Source: Beaufortia kweichowensis
Lineage: Eukaryota > Chordata > Actinopteri > Cypriniformes > Gastromyzontidae
Reading direction: 5' to 3'
Assembly: GCA_019155185.1 (NCBI GenBank)
Contig: CM032807.1
Location: 14,792,200-14,856,199 of the forward strand
Length of the DNA stretch: 64,000 bases
In this document: in pieces, positions 1 to 13,765 of the stretch
Layout: every line of letters starts with the position of its first letter
How positions within the stretch are numbered: position 1 is the first letter of the stretch
Made by a program: the position numbers and the translations under genes
Notes under the pieces: generated by a model
Seen by the model: the letters and a program-made list of their open reading frames with translations, nothing else
The model's database searches: none
What the model was told of the DNA's origin: nothing

Positions 1-193
1 TTCACCTTGATGCGTCTTGTCTCTCTGGTTAATCTTTGTGTATTTAAGCCCTCTTATTTGCTGTGGTTATTATTACGTCTTGTTCATTTTATGGACTGTG
101 ATGTGTTCTTTGTTTTTCATTTGTTCTGGGTTTATTTCATTAAAACTACATTTGGATCGTAACCCCTGCCTCCTGAGACTCCTTTACATTACA
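1..193 (+). mobile_element. Probable 3' part of a fish LTR (solo-LTR-like fragment)
   Basis: The segment has a TATA-like GTATTTAAGCCC, a T-rich transcribed region, CATTAAAACTACATTTGGAT and an end at CATTACA. That order resembles Ty3/Gypsy-type LTRs of fish as I remember them. The left part lies outside the window and no internal coding region follows, so a solo or truncated LTR is inferred. Confidence 0.4.
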
Positions 194-995
194 GCAATAA
201 AGATTATGTCATTAATAGCAATAACAAAGGAATGAAATGTTACCATTGCGCTGAGATTCTCTTGAGAGTGAACTTGACCTTCATCCACCTCAAATACAGC
301 TTCTGGTGTTGTTCCAATCCTCCACAACCATCAGTAACACTCATCTGCCTCCATTCTGGTATGAAGGCAGATAAAATCACGTCCCACCCTATTTTTTTCC
401 TCATCGAAAGCTTCTCTCAGAAATATGTCACATTGCAGAAGTATAATGGATTGTAAATGCTCTTTCATGTTGACGGTAAAGGAGAACTGGACAGATAGAG
501 GCATTCCTGCGTTTATGACCTATAGTGTGATGGAGATGACATGAAGGTACATTAGGCCTGTCTGTCAGTATTTGAAACAGACAGGAAAAGCTGAAAGAAT
601 GTCTTTGTGTTTGTGAGTGTCAGTCCTCTGGCTGCAGGCAGTCTAGTTCTCATGTTTATGGGTCATGTCCAAACAAAGTCTCCTTCATCTCTTTACAGTT
701 TCTTCTCTTACATATCAGGCCTCAACTTGCTCTCTCTCGCTCTCTCTCTCTCTCCCTTTTGCTATCTCTCCAATCAACCTGTCCATATGAAAGCAGTGGA
801 CAGAGGTGTTAACTCCTAATACTAACCTATTCTGAAATGTTGTAAACTGATCATATAATTATGAGTTATTTTATGTGACTATTCATACGCAGTATCTATT
901 ATGCAGATTATTCATATTTTTAATAAAATAAAGATGAAAATTCTAACTTAAAACATTAAAAAATAAAAAATTCTAGTTTAATTTGATTTTAATTT
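194..995. other. No gene seen; short CT microsatellite
   Basis: Unremarkable AT-rich DNA. A (CT)n run with one CGCT break occupies 729-754. The short ORFs here have no recognisable content. Confidence 0.6.
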
Positions 996-1064
996 TGCAT
1001 TTATACATTTATGCATTTGGCAGACACTTTTCTCCAAAACGACTTACAGTGCATCCAAGGTATT
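996..1064 (-). mobile_element. Tail of tRNA-derived cyprinid SINE
   Basis: ATTTATGCATTTGGCAGACA and CGACTTACAGTGCATCCAAGG on the plus strand are the reverse of the common fish SINE tail (AGTCGCTTTGGATAAAAGCG, TGCCAAATG). It is diverged and lacks the tRNA head. Confidence 0.6.
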
Positions 1065-1114
1065 TTAAGCAATTGTATTCCTTTTATTTCACTATTCACT
1101 TTAATATTTTGTAG

Positions 1115-1290
1115 TTGAATTTTAATCTAATCATGACAAACTATAAATTGATAGAAAGACTCAAGATTTTATAACAACTACACAGACCAATTTTTATAAC
1201 AAGAAATATTAACAAAACAAATTTTAAAACATGCTAATGTTACTGTAATTTATAAAAATACCTTAAATGAATTTTTTTAAAGACTTAAAA
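1115..1290 (+). repeat. Interspersed repeat, inverted copy of 8341-8560
   Basis: TAATCATGACAAACTATAAA, AAGACTCAAGATTTTAT and TTACTGTAATTTATAAA recur in the same order, reverse-complemented, at 8341-8560. The two copies are about 7 kb apart in opposite orientation. Confidence 0.6.
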
Positions 1291-1959
1291 ATGTTTGGAA
1301 AAATATATAAAAAAAAAAAAATGTAGTTTAGGCTTTTATGTGCTTAATCAATTTTTGCTGTGACAGTTTTCAATGATTTTGAGATTGAGTTTATGTTTCT
1401 TTTTGTGTTTTTAAATCAAGATCATCATGTATAAACATGTTTTATAAACTTGCTTTGCCATTAATAAAGACGTAAATGTAATACTTTCCATACTCTGTTT
1501 CGTTACATTTATTGTTCCATGCTAAAAGTATTTACTATAGGCCTCAATGCTGCCTAAATAACGGAGAATGTGCAAAAAACGACAAAGCTGGAGTTTAAAT
1601 GTGTGAGAAAAGCAGGGTGGCACACAGGTCCCTTTGTATATGACACCCAGCCCCCAAAATGATGATATTTTGAAATCAAATCCTATTCTCCTGTGAAGAC
1701 GGGGGGAAGCTTTCATTAAAATTTTTCATGCATGCAAATCTTTCTCACAAAGAGACAGATATTTCGCTCTATTTTTTGCCAACATTTGTGCGAGAAAATC
1801 CTGAGAAAATCCATCAAATCCTTTGAAAATCCAATAATATTTGCATAGAGCTTAAAACATGCAAAGTCACTGAATATGAATTAAAGTGAAAGCCCCCGAC
1901 TTATGCATTAAAATGGATTCTCACTCCTACAGGTAAATCCAAATCAGGGTCTTTGGTTA

Positions 1960-2250
1960 AATGGTGCTTGTCCGATGGACAAAAAATGTAAAACGCAAGC
2001 CACTTCATTCATTGCCATCTCTACAATGGCCGAGGCTGTTTACAAGGTACCGAAAGGGGCGTCAGGTGTTGAAAACAACGACGGCTTCGTATGTAAACAC
2101 AAACAGCAGTGAAACATCTTTGTCTTTCGCTCCAGTGAAAATACGCCAAGGCCAAGTGACTGAAGGCTGACCGGTTTGCTCTCTGCCAACCCTGTAATGA
2201 CAAACACACGTTGGCAACACAATAAGGATTCAACAGCATTCATCTATTCA
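1960..2250. promoter_or_regulatory. CNE-like unique island (speculative)
   Basis: This balanced-composition stretch retains CpGs (CGGCTTCGTA, CGAAAGGGGCG) and has no repeat similarity I can see. Overlapping short ORFs on both strands look like by-products of composition. Regulatory function is a guess. Confidence 0.2.
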
Positions 2251-2744
2251 ACAATTAATGAGGTAGGACGTCAGTCCTTCTGAAGATGGCAAGAAAACAA
2301 GCATTGCGTTCTGCTTGCCCTTGACGTCGTTTATTGAACGGCTGTACCTTGTCCAAACCAATGTGCTGAAAGTGAGACCACAAGGCCAGTTTTAAAGAAA
2401 AAGTATAACTTAGTAATTTAGTAACTTAATCAGTAACTTATTTCTTTGATTTCTTTTGATTTTGTGGCAGGTCAGAAATTAATGGGGGGAGGCGTCAAAA
2501 TGTCACAAAAAAACTCAGATAAGTTGTATTTTAAATATTATAACATGATATAATTTAACAAAATCACAAGAGCAGGAACAATGTTTTGCACACAGACAAA
2601 GCATTTAAAATAAGCATTAAAAGTCCATTTCAGTTCATTTGTTTGCCCACAGAAACCAAACACACAAAAATTACCCCTCAATAAACCACTGCCATGCTTT
2701 ATTTTATTATTATTTTAATGAATTTTTTGGGGTCTGTCAGATGA

Positions 2745-2850
2745 ATTTGAGAAGTGCTGGTCTGGTCTTGGTCTTGTCTTGGTCTCAAATCCTAAAAATC
2801 TTGATCTTGTCTTGACCTCAGTTAAGGTGGTCTTGACTAAAAGATTTAAA
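2745..2850 (-). repeat. GGTCTTG-type short tandem-like repeat
   Basis: GGTCTTGGTCTTGTCTTGG and later CTTGATCTTGTCTTGACC form imperfect repeats of a GGTCTTGTCTT core. I recognise this as a dispersed fish repeat of uncertain family. Confidence 0.5.
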
Positions 2851-4840
2851 TAAACACAGAATTTAAAAACTCCCCTGTGTTTTCTTTTTTTTTTTAAAGC
2901 AAAATCATGTCTAAAGTAAGTCATTTACAATAGAATAAAATTCCTTTATTGTACACTGGAAGCAAATAGACCCATTTTCTTTTCTTGTGTGCTATAAGGA
3001 TGTCTCTCATCATGCATTCCTGTCGGTTTTCATGTGAAGTTATCCTGTCATGGCCCAATAGAACATTACAAACAGCATAAAGCAGTGAAGGATTACCTGT
3101 AGTGTTGACAGCTCTCAACTTTCTTTAGCTTTTAAATTTGACTTAGGCCCTACAGTAGATCTTTAGCTCTTAAGATCGGGGTCAACAAAACAAAAACGAG
3201 TGACAATTTACAGCTCGGAGAGCGTGCTCACGTGCACATGGTACCGAGTAACGTCTCACACGCTCGCAACTCTGCGGCAACTCAACTCAAGAAAACTTTT
3301 AATTAATGGAATGTGTATCGTTTTTAACATACGATCAAAATTAATCAGCCCTCGATTTGAGATATTAAAATCAAATTAATCATGTGAAAAAGCAAATGAT
3401 GCTTGACGCGTCTCCAGCTGTGCAGAGTGGTTGTTTTTTCTCGCTCTTGCTCCTCTCTTCAGGAGGACATTAGTGCACACCACTTGAGTCAACTGTTACT
3501 GTCACTCCAAATAGTTCACATATGGCAGCTTTAATATATTGTGTTTGGTGGGTTTGTTCACTCTAGCGTTTGTATTAATAGATGTAAATTTGCACTGCTT
3601 GAGTGACACTTAAGAGTTCAGCCGTGGAAAAAAAACAAAAAGGAGGGTTGCTACTTTAAATTGCTGTTTCTTCAGTGCATTTGCAAATAACCCCTTATTG
3701 ATTTCAGACGAACTTAAAGGGACTGACAATTCTGTCGTTTAACAATAGATCAGATTTTTTTATAATAATGTACTTTTTCCACTAACCAAAATAATCCTTA
3801 GAAAGGACAACCAGAAACACTGTCCTGGGCCATGTGTTAGAGGCTCAAAAATCCTCTATCTCATCTATCCTGATCTATAAATGTAAGAAAACAATTACTT
3901 TTATTTGTCATTGAGTGCTGCTTTATTTTTAATATTATTTCTTGTAAAGACTGTGTGTGTGTGTTTGTGTGCGTCTGTGTATTTACTGTATTGCCTGTTT
4001 CTAACAATATGTTATCTGTAGGGCAGCTTTGAAACAATGCTAAATCATGTAGCTCCACCGGTAGCATTGAAAATCTGACAAGCGTCTAGTATTTTTTGTT
4101 GCCTAAGAGCTACAAACTGTTGAATATTTGGAGTAAATGAAATCAATTCATAATTCTTTGTGAATCATCTGGAAAGCTCACTCACACACTAATCATATAG
4201 TATAAATTAATATCACTGTATACCATAACCATTTATCACAATGGTAATATCAGACTATTATGGTATCGCCATCTGATATCATAACATCACAGTGTTGATA
4301 TCTGTTTTTTATCACATGCATTCTCTCTTCATTGAAACACACACAAACGGCAAAATCATTCTAATGTTGTTCTTCTTTTGGAGATGTTTTGATTATCTAC
4401 TAAACATGTACTGAATAAAATAAGCAAGCACTTTAGTTTAGCTACATTTTCTGAATGGGTTGCTCAATTCTAATTATATTTATTATATATACTATGTGCA
4501 GTTAACATATTAGTTAAATGCTACTCTGTCACATTTTAGGTCTTATTTTAAAGCTTCATTTTAAAGGATCAGAGAGCAAAAGAAACACGATCGTAAATTG
4601 CTAACATTCGACTGTTCTTTGTGCAAAAATATTGTGCAAATAAATATTATTACATTATTCTTAAGTGTCTTGTCCAACAATGGTGCGGGGATAATTCATA
4701 CTTAAATATAATATTGATGAAACAATATTTCTGAGATGTTTAGGATTTTAAATCTCAAAAATCAAAGTGGATTCAGACAAACCAATTCTTCACAAAAAAA
4801 CATTTTTCTGGTATTTAGTATTACTACAATACAAAGGATA
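2851..4840. other. AT-rich intergenic DNA, nothing supported
   Basis: There is a short (GT)n stretch at 3955-3975 and small palindromes around 4200-4320 (ATGGTAATATCAG against TCTGATATCAT). No gene and no recognisable mobile element. Confidence 0.6.
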
Positions 4841-4849
4841 ACCAAGGGT

Positions 4850-6390
4850 CCAGCTGAGAGCCTACAGCCTTTCCTCAGTCACAGCATGGATGGATGATAA
4901 AAGTATCTGCTGATCAGTAGATCATGAGTGATGAATGGCCGAGCTGATAATCTCATCGCCGGATGGCAGGGGTGATCAGATAAGAGTCGCTCTTGCCGTG
5001 GAAACACTCGCCGCCCCACAGACTGCCTGTTAAACTACTCTGAGACGCGTGCAGCGAAGGGCTTAGCATGCAACGAGTCCAAGAGTAGAGTTTGGAAAAT
5101 GTTGTTAGCGTTCCCTAGACTCCTAAGAACGTGTTTTGGAGTTATGAAGATGAAACCCTTTGATGGCTGTCTAGCTCTTTATGGTTTGGCACGAGGCTTT
5201 GGACCATACTGATTTGAAGAAATGCAGTATGCACAGTCATCAAACAGCAAAACCCTCCTTCAAGTCCATCTTGTCAAGTTAGTCTCTCCGTTAACTGATG
5301 GTAAACTTAACGATAAAGGCGAGACCCCGTAGTGATCCCGCGTGATTGAAAGCCTCATGTTTTGAAATGTAAATTCACTTAGGAAGGTACGGAGACACTC
5401 AGATAAAGGGCTAAAGCTCTCTCGGGATGACTCCTGCAATTGGCGTGTCAGGTGGCTTGATGAATCCATGGGGAGGCTGCACCTCAACACCAAGCTCTCC
5501 TCAGATCATCATCCTCTCGTCCTTATTCTGTCAACGCCATTGATGAGGCTGTCAGGGACCCAGCTCATTTGAGAGGAGCGCCTGCCTCTCTTTGCATATG
5601 CACAACAAGGAGAAGGGAAGAGAGAGACGCGGCAGGTGCGTGAGGAGGATACCGTGGGGAATAGCATCAGAGGCCGAGGACGTGAAGAACGTTCCCACCG
5701 GAGTTGGCGAGGCTGGGGACGCTGCACGGAGGAGAGAGATACCCCCTCCCGGTGGCAGGAGCCTCGAGCTTTGCTCGGGCGGTGGGGGGACGGGGCGTAG
5801 CCCTGTAATCATAAAGTTTAGGCAGTGGAGGCGTTCAACTAAAATAGTCTGAAAGCGTTTTGAAGAGGCCCCATAAGTTTGAGATCAAGTTGCGTCACCG
5901 AAAAAGAGAATCAACCGGGAAGAAAAATAGAGGGCGCCAGAGTTGGCCATGAATCGGAATCTCTAATTAGCGGCACAGCGGGAAGGTTGATACAGCGCAG
6001 GACTGGTTTCTGCATTAATGATGTGGAACACACAGATCCGCGCTAAACGCGCAGTGCTGCGGGGGCTGACGCAGAGGTGGGTGGGTGTCTTGTCCCCTCT
6101 CACATCCCAGCAGGCCAGCGAACATGTTACAGTAACAAGAGCCTCCTAATTAGACCCCGACAACTCGTGAGGGTCTGACATTAATATTAATCGACCTCTG
6201 AGCTCTGGGGTTACATTTGTACCGCATATGCAGATGAGAAGTGGAAACTCACCTTGTGAAGTGAAAGGATGAGCATCGAAAAAATTAAGATCAGGAAAGG
6301 GAATAGATAGATCTCTCCGGGGGCATCGTGCACCTTGCGACATCAGTCCTGGCTCATTTGGGAGCCCAGCCAAGATGTCCATTTTGTTAG
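4850..6390. promoter_or_regulatory. Cluster of CNE-like islands with homeodomain-type sites
   Basis: Composition rises to near 50% GC with many retained CpGs and no visible repeat. TAATTAG occurs near 5965, CCTAATTAG near 6148 and ATTAATATTAATC near 6180. TTTGCATATGCA lies near 5590 and CGCATATGCAGATG near 6222. Overlapping 60-86-codon ORFs on both strands have no family resemblance. An enhancer cluster is inferred. Confidence 0.35.
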
Positions 6391-6917
6391 TCTTGTGGTA
6401 CAGTTTAGTTTATAATAACAGCATTGGGAAAACGTGAAACAGAGGTGGTTACATGATGAAATTTCATGTTGAATCTTCAGATGATCTTCAGATAGCGTCA
6501 CTTAATATATCATGTGATTATTATTATAACACTTTTAAATGAAGTTTAAAGTGATAAATGAGAAAGCGTAAACCCAGAGGGATGCCAACACGGTGGTTTG
6601 AGTGAGCATTAGTAAATGTATGTATGACTTCATGTCTGCAAGCTTGTTGCATGCGAATGCCGGCATGATTGAGGTATAATCACTCCAGGTGCTACAAAGC
6701 ACAAAAGACGTAGTCGGGGTGGGGGCGAAGTGCTTCAAGTCATCTTTGAGCCTTTCTTATTCTTGAGAAAAAGGTGAAATAGTGTTAAGGGCTGGGTGTG
6801 AAAGTTCATGAAAATTCTTAACGAAGCCTGCGGGTGACTTATAAATGAATCTTTGTGAACAAAGACTGGTGTTGTAAAGGTACTAAAATATATAAACATA
6901 ATAAAATGATATTACTC

Positions 6918-7156
6918 TTAAAGCTGTGATCCATAACTTTTTTGAATAAAATTAAACAAAAATAAGTTATTGAGCAAGTACATAAAAAAAGAGTGTTTAA
7001 AACTGTTTAATTACATTACCCTGATTTACAACATTTGCAAGCTTATAATAATTATTTACAATTTAAGCTGTTGAGAAATGTCATTTTGGCGTTCAATTTC
7101 AACTCATGTTTCAAACAGAGATGGAGATAGAGATAGAGTTACAGATTGCAGCTTTA
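6918..7156. mobile_element. MITE with TTAAAGCTGCAATCTGTAAC inverted ends, copy 1
   Basis: The left end TTAAAGCTGTGATCCATAAC is the inverse of the right end GTTACAGATTGCAGCTTTAA at 16 of 20 positions. The interior has TTGAGCAAGTACAT and TTTCAAACAGAGATGG, shared with the 15.8-kb copy. There is no coding capacity. The class is a palindromic non-autonomous DNA element; the superfamily is unresolved. Confidence 0.65.
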
Positions 7157-8340
7157 ATAAAAGTAAATGTTTTAAATAAACTTTTCTATTGAGTAATCTG
7201 AAAAAATAAAACAGTAATTAAAAAGAATAATTTTTATATAACTTTCTTTTTCCCACAAAACCTCCATTTATATTTGCTTTATGGGTAAGAGCAAAAGAAC
7301 GAGAAGATAAAAGAGGCTTAGAATGAATAAATGACATAATTTTCATTGTTGTCTGCCGTAACCCTTTGAAGCAAACTCTCCCTTTCTGAAGAAACCAAAC
7401 ACACGCTGCAGGATGGAGCATGTGAGGGGACAGGGGTCAAAATGTTTGTGCATTCCTGACAAGCACAAAGCCGAGAAACCAGACAGAAGATCTGGGGGGA
7501 GTTGGCAGGTCTCGCGTCTCAGAGACAGTACTTCAGCATAGTTCGGTGTCCTCAGTATTCGGAGGCCCCGTCAGGATGGTATTGTTGGAGAATGCATACC
7601 TGGAGGTGAGAAGAAGTGAAGTTTGATCTGTACAGGAAAGCAACTGTTGTTATGGTGGACCAGGCTGTTTTCCGCCGTGGGAGGTCTGGTGCACAGGGTA
7701 CTTATTAGTCTAAGGACGAGACTTTGTGGACAGATTTAAAAGCTTCAGCCAGGATGATTCGCATTGGTGCCAAGTAAAGCCGCAAACGTAATTAGTGAAC
7801 CTCAGAGGAATGTTCTTGATGTGGCCTAGTACAACGGCCTCTTAGATAGATGCCGAAACACGCTCGTGCATTGTCCACGCATGCACGTACAGTACCACTC
7901 GGATCTGCTTCACACACTTTCTTTCTTTGTCTGCCACACATACACACGTGCAGAAAGGACAATTACTCCCATTAAAAAGCCCCAGATGCTTCCTTGATTA
8001 AATTTGACCACACAAACACAAATGAAAGCACATGAAGGGCTCCCTAGCATATGTTCTGCAGGTCGCGTGGAGCACATAATGGGCGAGTGAAGTATGAAAT
8101 TTTCTGCTGAATTTACAGATGGTAGATTAGCTCTAAAGCCTTGTTGTGTAAATTGACAGAAGGCTAAAACTGACCCTAGTGGACTTAGTGAGAGCTCTTA
8201 TGAGAGTAAGTGTGCGTCTTGTATTGTCATATGACTCCAATCAATGTAACCAGTCAATCAATCAAGTTGTAACCATTTTACAAATTTGTTGGCTTATTTG
8301 TAGGAATTTTCTTTTTTTATGTTTTACAGTATGTACAATC
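7157..8340. other. Unique intergenic DNA
   Basis: Moderately balanced unique sequence from 7360 to 8110, otherwise AT-rich. No gene and no known repeat recognised. Confidence 0.5.
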
Positions 8341-8560
8341 TGCTTTTGTCTTTAAAAATCATTTTCGTTTCGTTTATAAATTACAGTAACGTTAACCATT
8401 TTTTAATTATTTTTTGTTTATGTTTATTGTTATATTAATTTGTCAAATATTTCATCTTGAGTCTTAAAACTGTCCATAAATTTTTAGTTTGTCATGATTA
8501 GAAGAAAATTCAACAATGAAATATTAAAAATAATAGGAAATAACATAGGTGTTCCTCTTG
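8341..8560 (-). repeat. Interspersed repeat, inverted partner of 1115-1290
   Basis: ATAAATTACAGTAACGTTAAC, split here by drift, then TTGAGTCTTAAAACTG and TTTAGTTTGTCATGATTAGA match the reverse of 1115-1290 in order. It lies next to a tRNA-like SINE head, so it may be the body of the same element. Confidence 0.55.
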
Positions 8561-8629
8561 AAGAGCGGTGAAGGCGATTTTTTAAACATTTAGATTTTTT
8601 TGCACCCTCAGATATTAATTTCACTATAA

Positions 8630-8831
8630 TTTAAATCTTTAACATCAATCTCTGTCAACATTAAAGATACCAAGGTTATATTTTCACTGCATGTTTTTGA
8701 CATTATTTAGGATGATTTTATGTAGAAAACAGTAAACGACAAAAACATTTCTTCAGCTAGGAAGCTTTCTAGGATTCAAACCCATGACCTTTCAGTAATG
8801 CTCGATCAGTTAAGCTACAGAAACACAGCAA
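8630..8831 (-). mobile_element. tRNA-derived SINE with recognisable B box
   Basis: On the minus strand GTTTCTGTAGCTTAACTGAT leads to GGTTTGAATCC (plus 8772-8782). These are close to RNA polymerase III A- and B-box consensus at tRNA-like spacing. The body at 8630-8740 (CAACATTAAAGATACCAAGG, TTATATTTTCACTGCATG) matches 46430-46540, where a similar head (GGCTCAGTCTG) survives. It is not a functional tRNA: the arms do not pair and there is no acceptor stem. Confidence 0.55.
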
Positions 8832-8869
8832 TGTTCATTTAATGATGTGGATAAGGAGTCACTTGTTAT

Positions 8870-9245
8870 CCAGGTATAATAATATAAACCTGGAAAGCAC
8901 TTGGAAGTGCCCTTTTCTGTAGACATCAATAGTTTGTGGTTGACAGTATTGAATGCTGCAGAATAATTAGTGTGGGGTTAAGCAGGGATGTTTTGTCTGA
9001 TGTGAAAGCCTTGGAGGCGGGTAGGACAGCTTCACTAGATCAGGATGTGTTGACAGTAGAGAACAGGTTGGGCAGGGGATCAGAGGACATCGCTTTGATC
9101 AGACAGGATGGGACTGATGGGAAACTTGTTGCATAACACTCAGCAAAGAGAATATTATTGACTACAAGATGTGTAGTTTTGGGGTGTAGGGGTCTAGCAG
9201 TATCAGCAGACATAGAAAGAGAGAGATTTTCTGTATTAGAAACAT
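8870..9245 (-). pseudogene. Degraded LINE reverse transcriptase fragment
   Basis: Minus 8962-8919 reads SAAFNTVNHKLLMST, matching the conserved SAAFDTVNHKILL segment of fish non-LTR reverse transcriptases (Rex1/L2/CR1-like) that carries a catalytic Asp; here it reads Asn. Further 5' on the same strand, SCLIKAMSSDPLPNLFSTVN resembles the linker before that domain in the same elements. Frames are broken between the two, so it is a fossil. Confidence 0.55.
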
Positions 9246-9309
9246 ACAAAATCCAATTAGTTGTGCTTTGACGATAAAGCCAGATCTTAAAATCTGATGT
9301 GTGACAGAG

Positions 9310-9970
9310 TAAACAATATGCTCACGGTTTAGTACTGACTTCCATACGGATTCCTTGAACCCCCGTTGTCTTTATAGACTTCAGTGAGCCATCTAGATGA
9401 TTGGACCTCACGATTGAAAATGCAAATGAGCTTTCAAAGATCTGAGATAGCCTACAAGAAATGGCCTTATCAATGATGTAATCATCAGAAAGTAAATTAT
9501 TTTCCAAACATGCCTGAGTAATGACAAATGTAATTTCCAGTCCCTCCGGATACACTATTTAACCATCACAGTTAAAGTTGTCTTCTTCAAATGACACAAT
9601 TTACCCACGCCTCATTGCTGCATTAAACACCAAAGAATATAACTCCCAAGCTGGTGTGCTTTTCAAGATTGGGCTCCATTAACTTGGCAAGTGGCAAAAT
9701 GAGGTTTTATCCCAGTTCTGCTCGGTTGAACTACAGACCATTTGAAGCCCTGAGTGAATGAGCGTTCCCGCACTCGCACGGAGGCTCTATTAATTACCCC
9801 GGCTGTGTTGAAGCTCGGCTGCGCCAGGGGGTTCAGGAGCTAATGCTTCCCGTTTGACCGTGGATGCTCTGTCTAATGCTTCCCCCGAGAGGAGTTTCAC
9901 TAATTAATCCACCGTCTTCAGTAAGACGATGCCCCCCTCTGCACAGATCTTTAGGGAAGGAGAATGGGAG
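9310..9970. promoter_or_regulatory. CNE-like island
   Basis: Unique, balanced DNA with intact CpGs and TAATTA-type cores (TATTAATTACC near 9790, CTAATTAATCC near 9900). No coding similarity. Enhancer function is inferred from composition alone. Confidence 0.3.
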
Positions 9971-10139
9971 GGAGGGAGGGAGAGCGATTTCAATTATGCT
10001 TACACAATACTCGAAATCTAGAGGTGTGGCTGCAGATTGTGATCAGAGAATCAGAGAAACATCTCGACTGCTGGTGATCTCTGTTACTCTGTTACAAAGT
10101 GGGTGGGTTTATGTGGGCATGCAAGAAAACTAAATAACT

Positions 10140-10618
10140 AAATCCAATGATGGATCATTGAAATAAAAAACTGACCACTCCAGGGTTTTACACAACTGAG
10201 AATAGCATGTAAATTCAAGTTTAATTACAAAATTAAAATGATCATAAAAATAACAATAATATAATTATGATAATAATAATATTAATAACAATTCTATTTT
10301 TCTTCAAAATGATTTACTGTTACCATGGAATCATACAACATATAAGATACTTCCAAAAATATTACATAATTAAAAAAAATGTTTAATAACATAAAACACC
10401 TATAAAAATAAACTTTCTATAGTTATATTGAACAATAAATTGTTTTATAGATTGTCATTATATTTATTGATTTTATGAATATATATTTTTTAATTTTTAA
10501 TAATCAGCTTTATTGCCAGGTACAATAAGTTAACATGTATGAAGAATTTTCTTTGGTAAGTTGGTGCAAAACACTGAAACAATACTTATAAATATAAATA
10601 TAAACATTTATATATATA
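10140..10618. other. AT-rich filler before the GATA microsatellite
   Basis: Low-complexity A/T DNA with AATAAT runs and a short (TA)n just before 10619. No feature supported. Confidence 0.7.
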
Positions 10619-10619
10619 T

Positions 10620-10706
<87 letters not shown>
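10619..10706. repeat. (GATA)n microsatellite
   Basis: About 22 uninterrupted GATA units. The tract is in reading frame with spurious YLSI-type ORFs, which are not genes. Confidence 0.98.
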
Positions 10707-10874
10707 CATTCAGAATATCAAAACATATATACATTTTTTGTGTTTGTATTATTATATTTGTATTCTTTATATTTGTAGTTTTTATATTTTTAGTCTTTTA
10801 TAAATTATGAAAGTTTCAGATTCCCAAAATCAAAAATATACATGACAGTCTTTAAAACTGAGCTGTAAAAAGTT

Positions 10875-11009
10875 TGAGTCTAAAGTACCTTTTTCCACTA
10901 CAAACAACCTTAGCTGAGAGGATTTTAAAGGATGTTAAAGGATCTTTATAGAATAATTCAGGCAAAAACGGTTCTTCTATGGCATTGTAAAGCACCTTTT
11001 TTAGGAGTA
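10875..11009. mobile_element. GGTTCTT palindromic MITE, copy A (partial)
   Basis: CCTTTTTCCACTACAAACAA, then GGCAAAAACGGTTCTTCTAT and GGCATTGTAAAGCACCTTTT. These are shared with copies at 17.0, 21.7, 27.1 and 37.8 kb. The left inverted end is missing. Confidence 0.65.
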
Positions 11010-12171
11010 TATGCACCACCTGTGTTAAATATTTTCAAATTTCATCATATTTGATACTTCACAGTCTTCATGTTTTGTCATGTTTAATAATCAGTAATGA
11101 TGGCCAGGATATCGTGATTAGCACATTCCTATGCTGTGAGCAAATGCCGTTTGGACCTCCAGCGTGTTTTGGCACGAGGACCGTGTGATTGTGCCAGTCG
11201 CCTAATAGGAGAATTCAAGCGTCTGGCCAAAGCCTGAGGTAACAGAGAGGACAATGCCTACTCAATTTAGAGAAACACAATACAGATTAAAGAGTAAATA
11301 ATGTCTATGAAATGAAGCAACACAAACATGGCAGTCAGAAGAATACCTAATCCCTGCTATTTATGACTGTTCACGTGTAGAAAGCAGTGGCATGAGACCC
11401 ATTTAACCCACCTTACTCAGTAAACATTGCTTGTTTTTATCATGTTTGGGTTTCATTTTATACCAGATATATTATGACTCTACAGATTTGAATTAGCATA
11501 AAGCCAAACAAGCTTTCATGTCAGCATATCATGAATCAATTTAATAGAAAGTTACAATTTGGAACAATAAATGGAGATGATAATCTTTTAGTAGTAACAG
11601 AAATACACGGCTGTCGGCATGTGTGAACGGCTGGGAGTCACATCAGTGGAGTATACTGTGGTTTTACAGCAATAAAGCTGTGGCCGTTTCTAATAACTAG
11701 TCAGTCAATTCTTCTGGAATTATGTTACTGCATATGTACGTCATTTTTTCCTGACGTCTTTTTATTCTGGGATTATTTAGAAAATTAGGCTACTTGAAGC
11801 ACTGAACACACATGTGCCAACACACAAACACACAGGCATGTTTTGCAATTTGCAATATTTCTCAAACCCTAACCCTAGTTTAATTAGTGAGAGGATACTA
11901 ATTTAAGTAATAAAATAAAAGCATAGAGATCTTGGACATTAGTTACAAAAGTCGTTTTCCTGTTAATTTTTTTCTATAGATATTTCAAAATATATTTTTG
12001 TAAAGAGTTTTTGAGCCATGAATCAAATCAACCAGCTCCAAGATTAGACAAATCATTAATTTAAGTTTAAGTATCTGAAAAAAGAGAAACAACAGCAACA
12101 TCTCAACAATATATTTTAGTACTTGTTGCTAAATATTTAAATGTACAATGTAATTTGTGTAATTTGTTTAA
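11010..12171. other. Unique AT-rich DNA, nothing supported
   Basis: A CTAACCCTAACCC-like motif (AACCCTAACCCTAG, near 11866) is too short to be an interstitial telomere array. No gene seen. Confidence 0.5.
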
Positions 12172-13601
<1,430 letters not shown>

Positions 13602-13765
13602 TGGCACTCTGGAATACTTGATTCTGATTGGCCAGTCGCAAGATTTCTTTTAAGTATTTTATTCCCCAATAACAACTGCTCAAAGCTAATAAAAGACTCA
13701 TCTGAGCACTGTAAGTCACATTAAATAGTTTATTATGAATAAATTAGAAATATGTCTAATTAATA
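13602..13765 (+). repeat. GAATACTTGATTC dispersed repeat, copy 1
   Basis: GGAATACTTGATTCTGATTG, GGCCAGTCG and ATAACAACTGCTCAAAGC recur at 48.04 and 54.30 kb in the same orientation. The family looks like a cyprinid dispersed element of unknown class. Confidence 0.65.

Noticed and set aside
8768..8831. Possible tRNA gene
   Set aside because: The A- and B-box-like sequences are present, but there is no acceptor-stem pairing or anticodon arm, and a related body copy occurs elsewhere. It fits a SINE head.
10510..10734. ORF with repeating Tyr-Leu-Ser-Ile
   Set aside because: Translation of the (GATA)n array.
11864..11880. Interstitial telomeric repeat
   Set aside because: Only about two CCCTAA units; too short to be meaningful.
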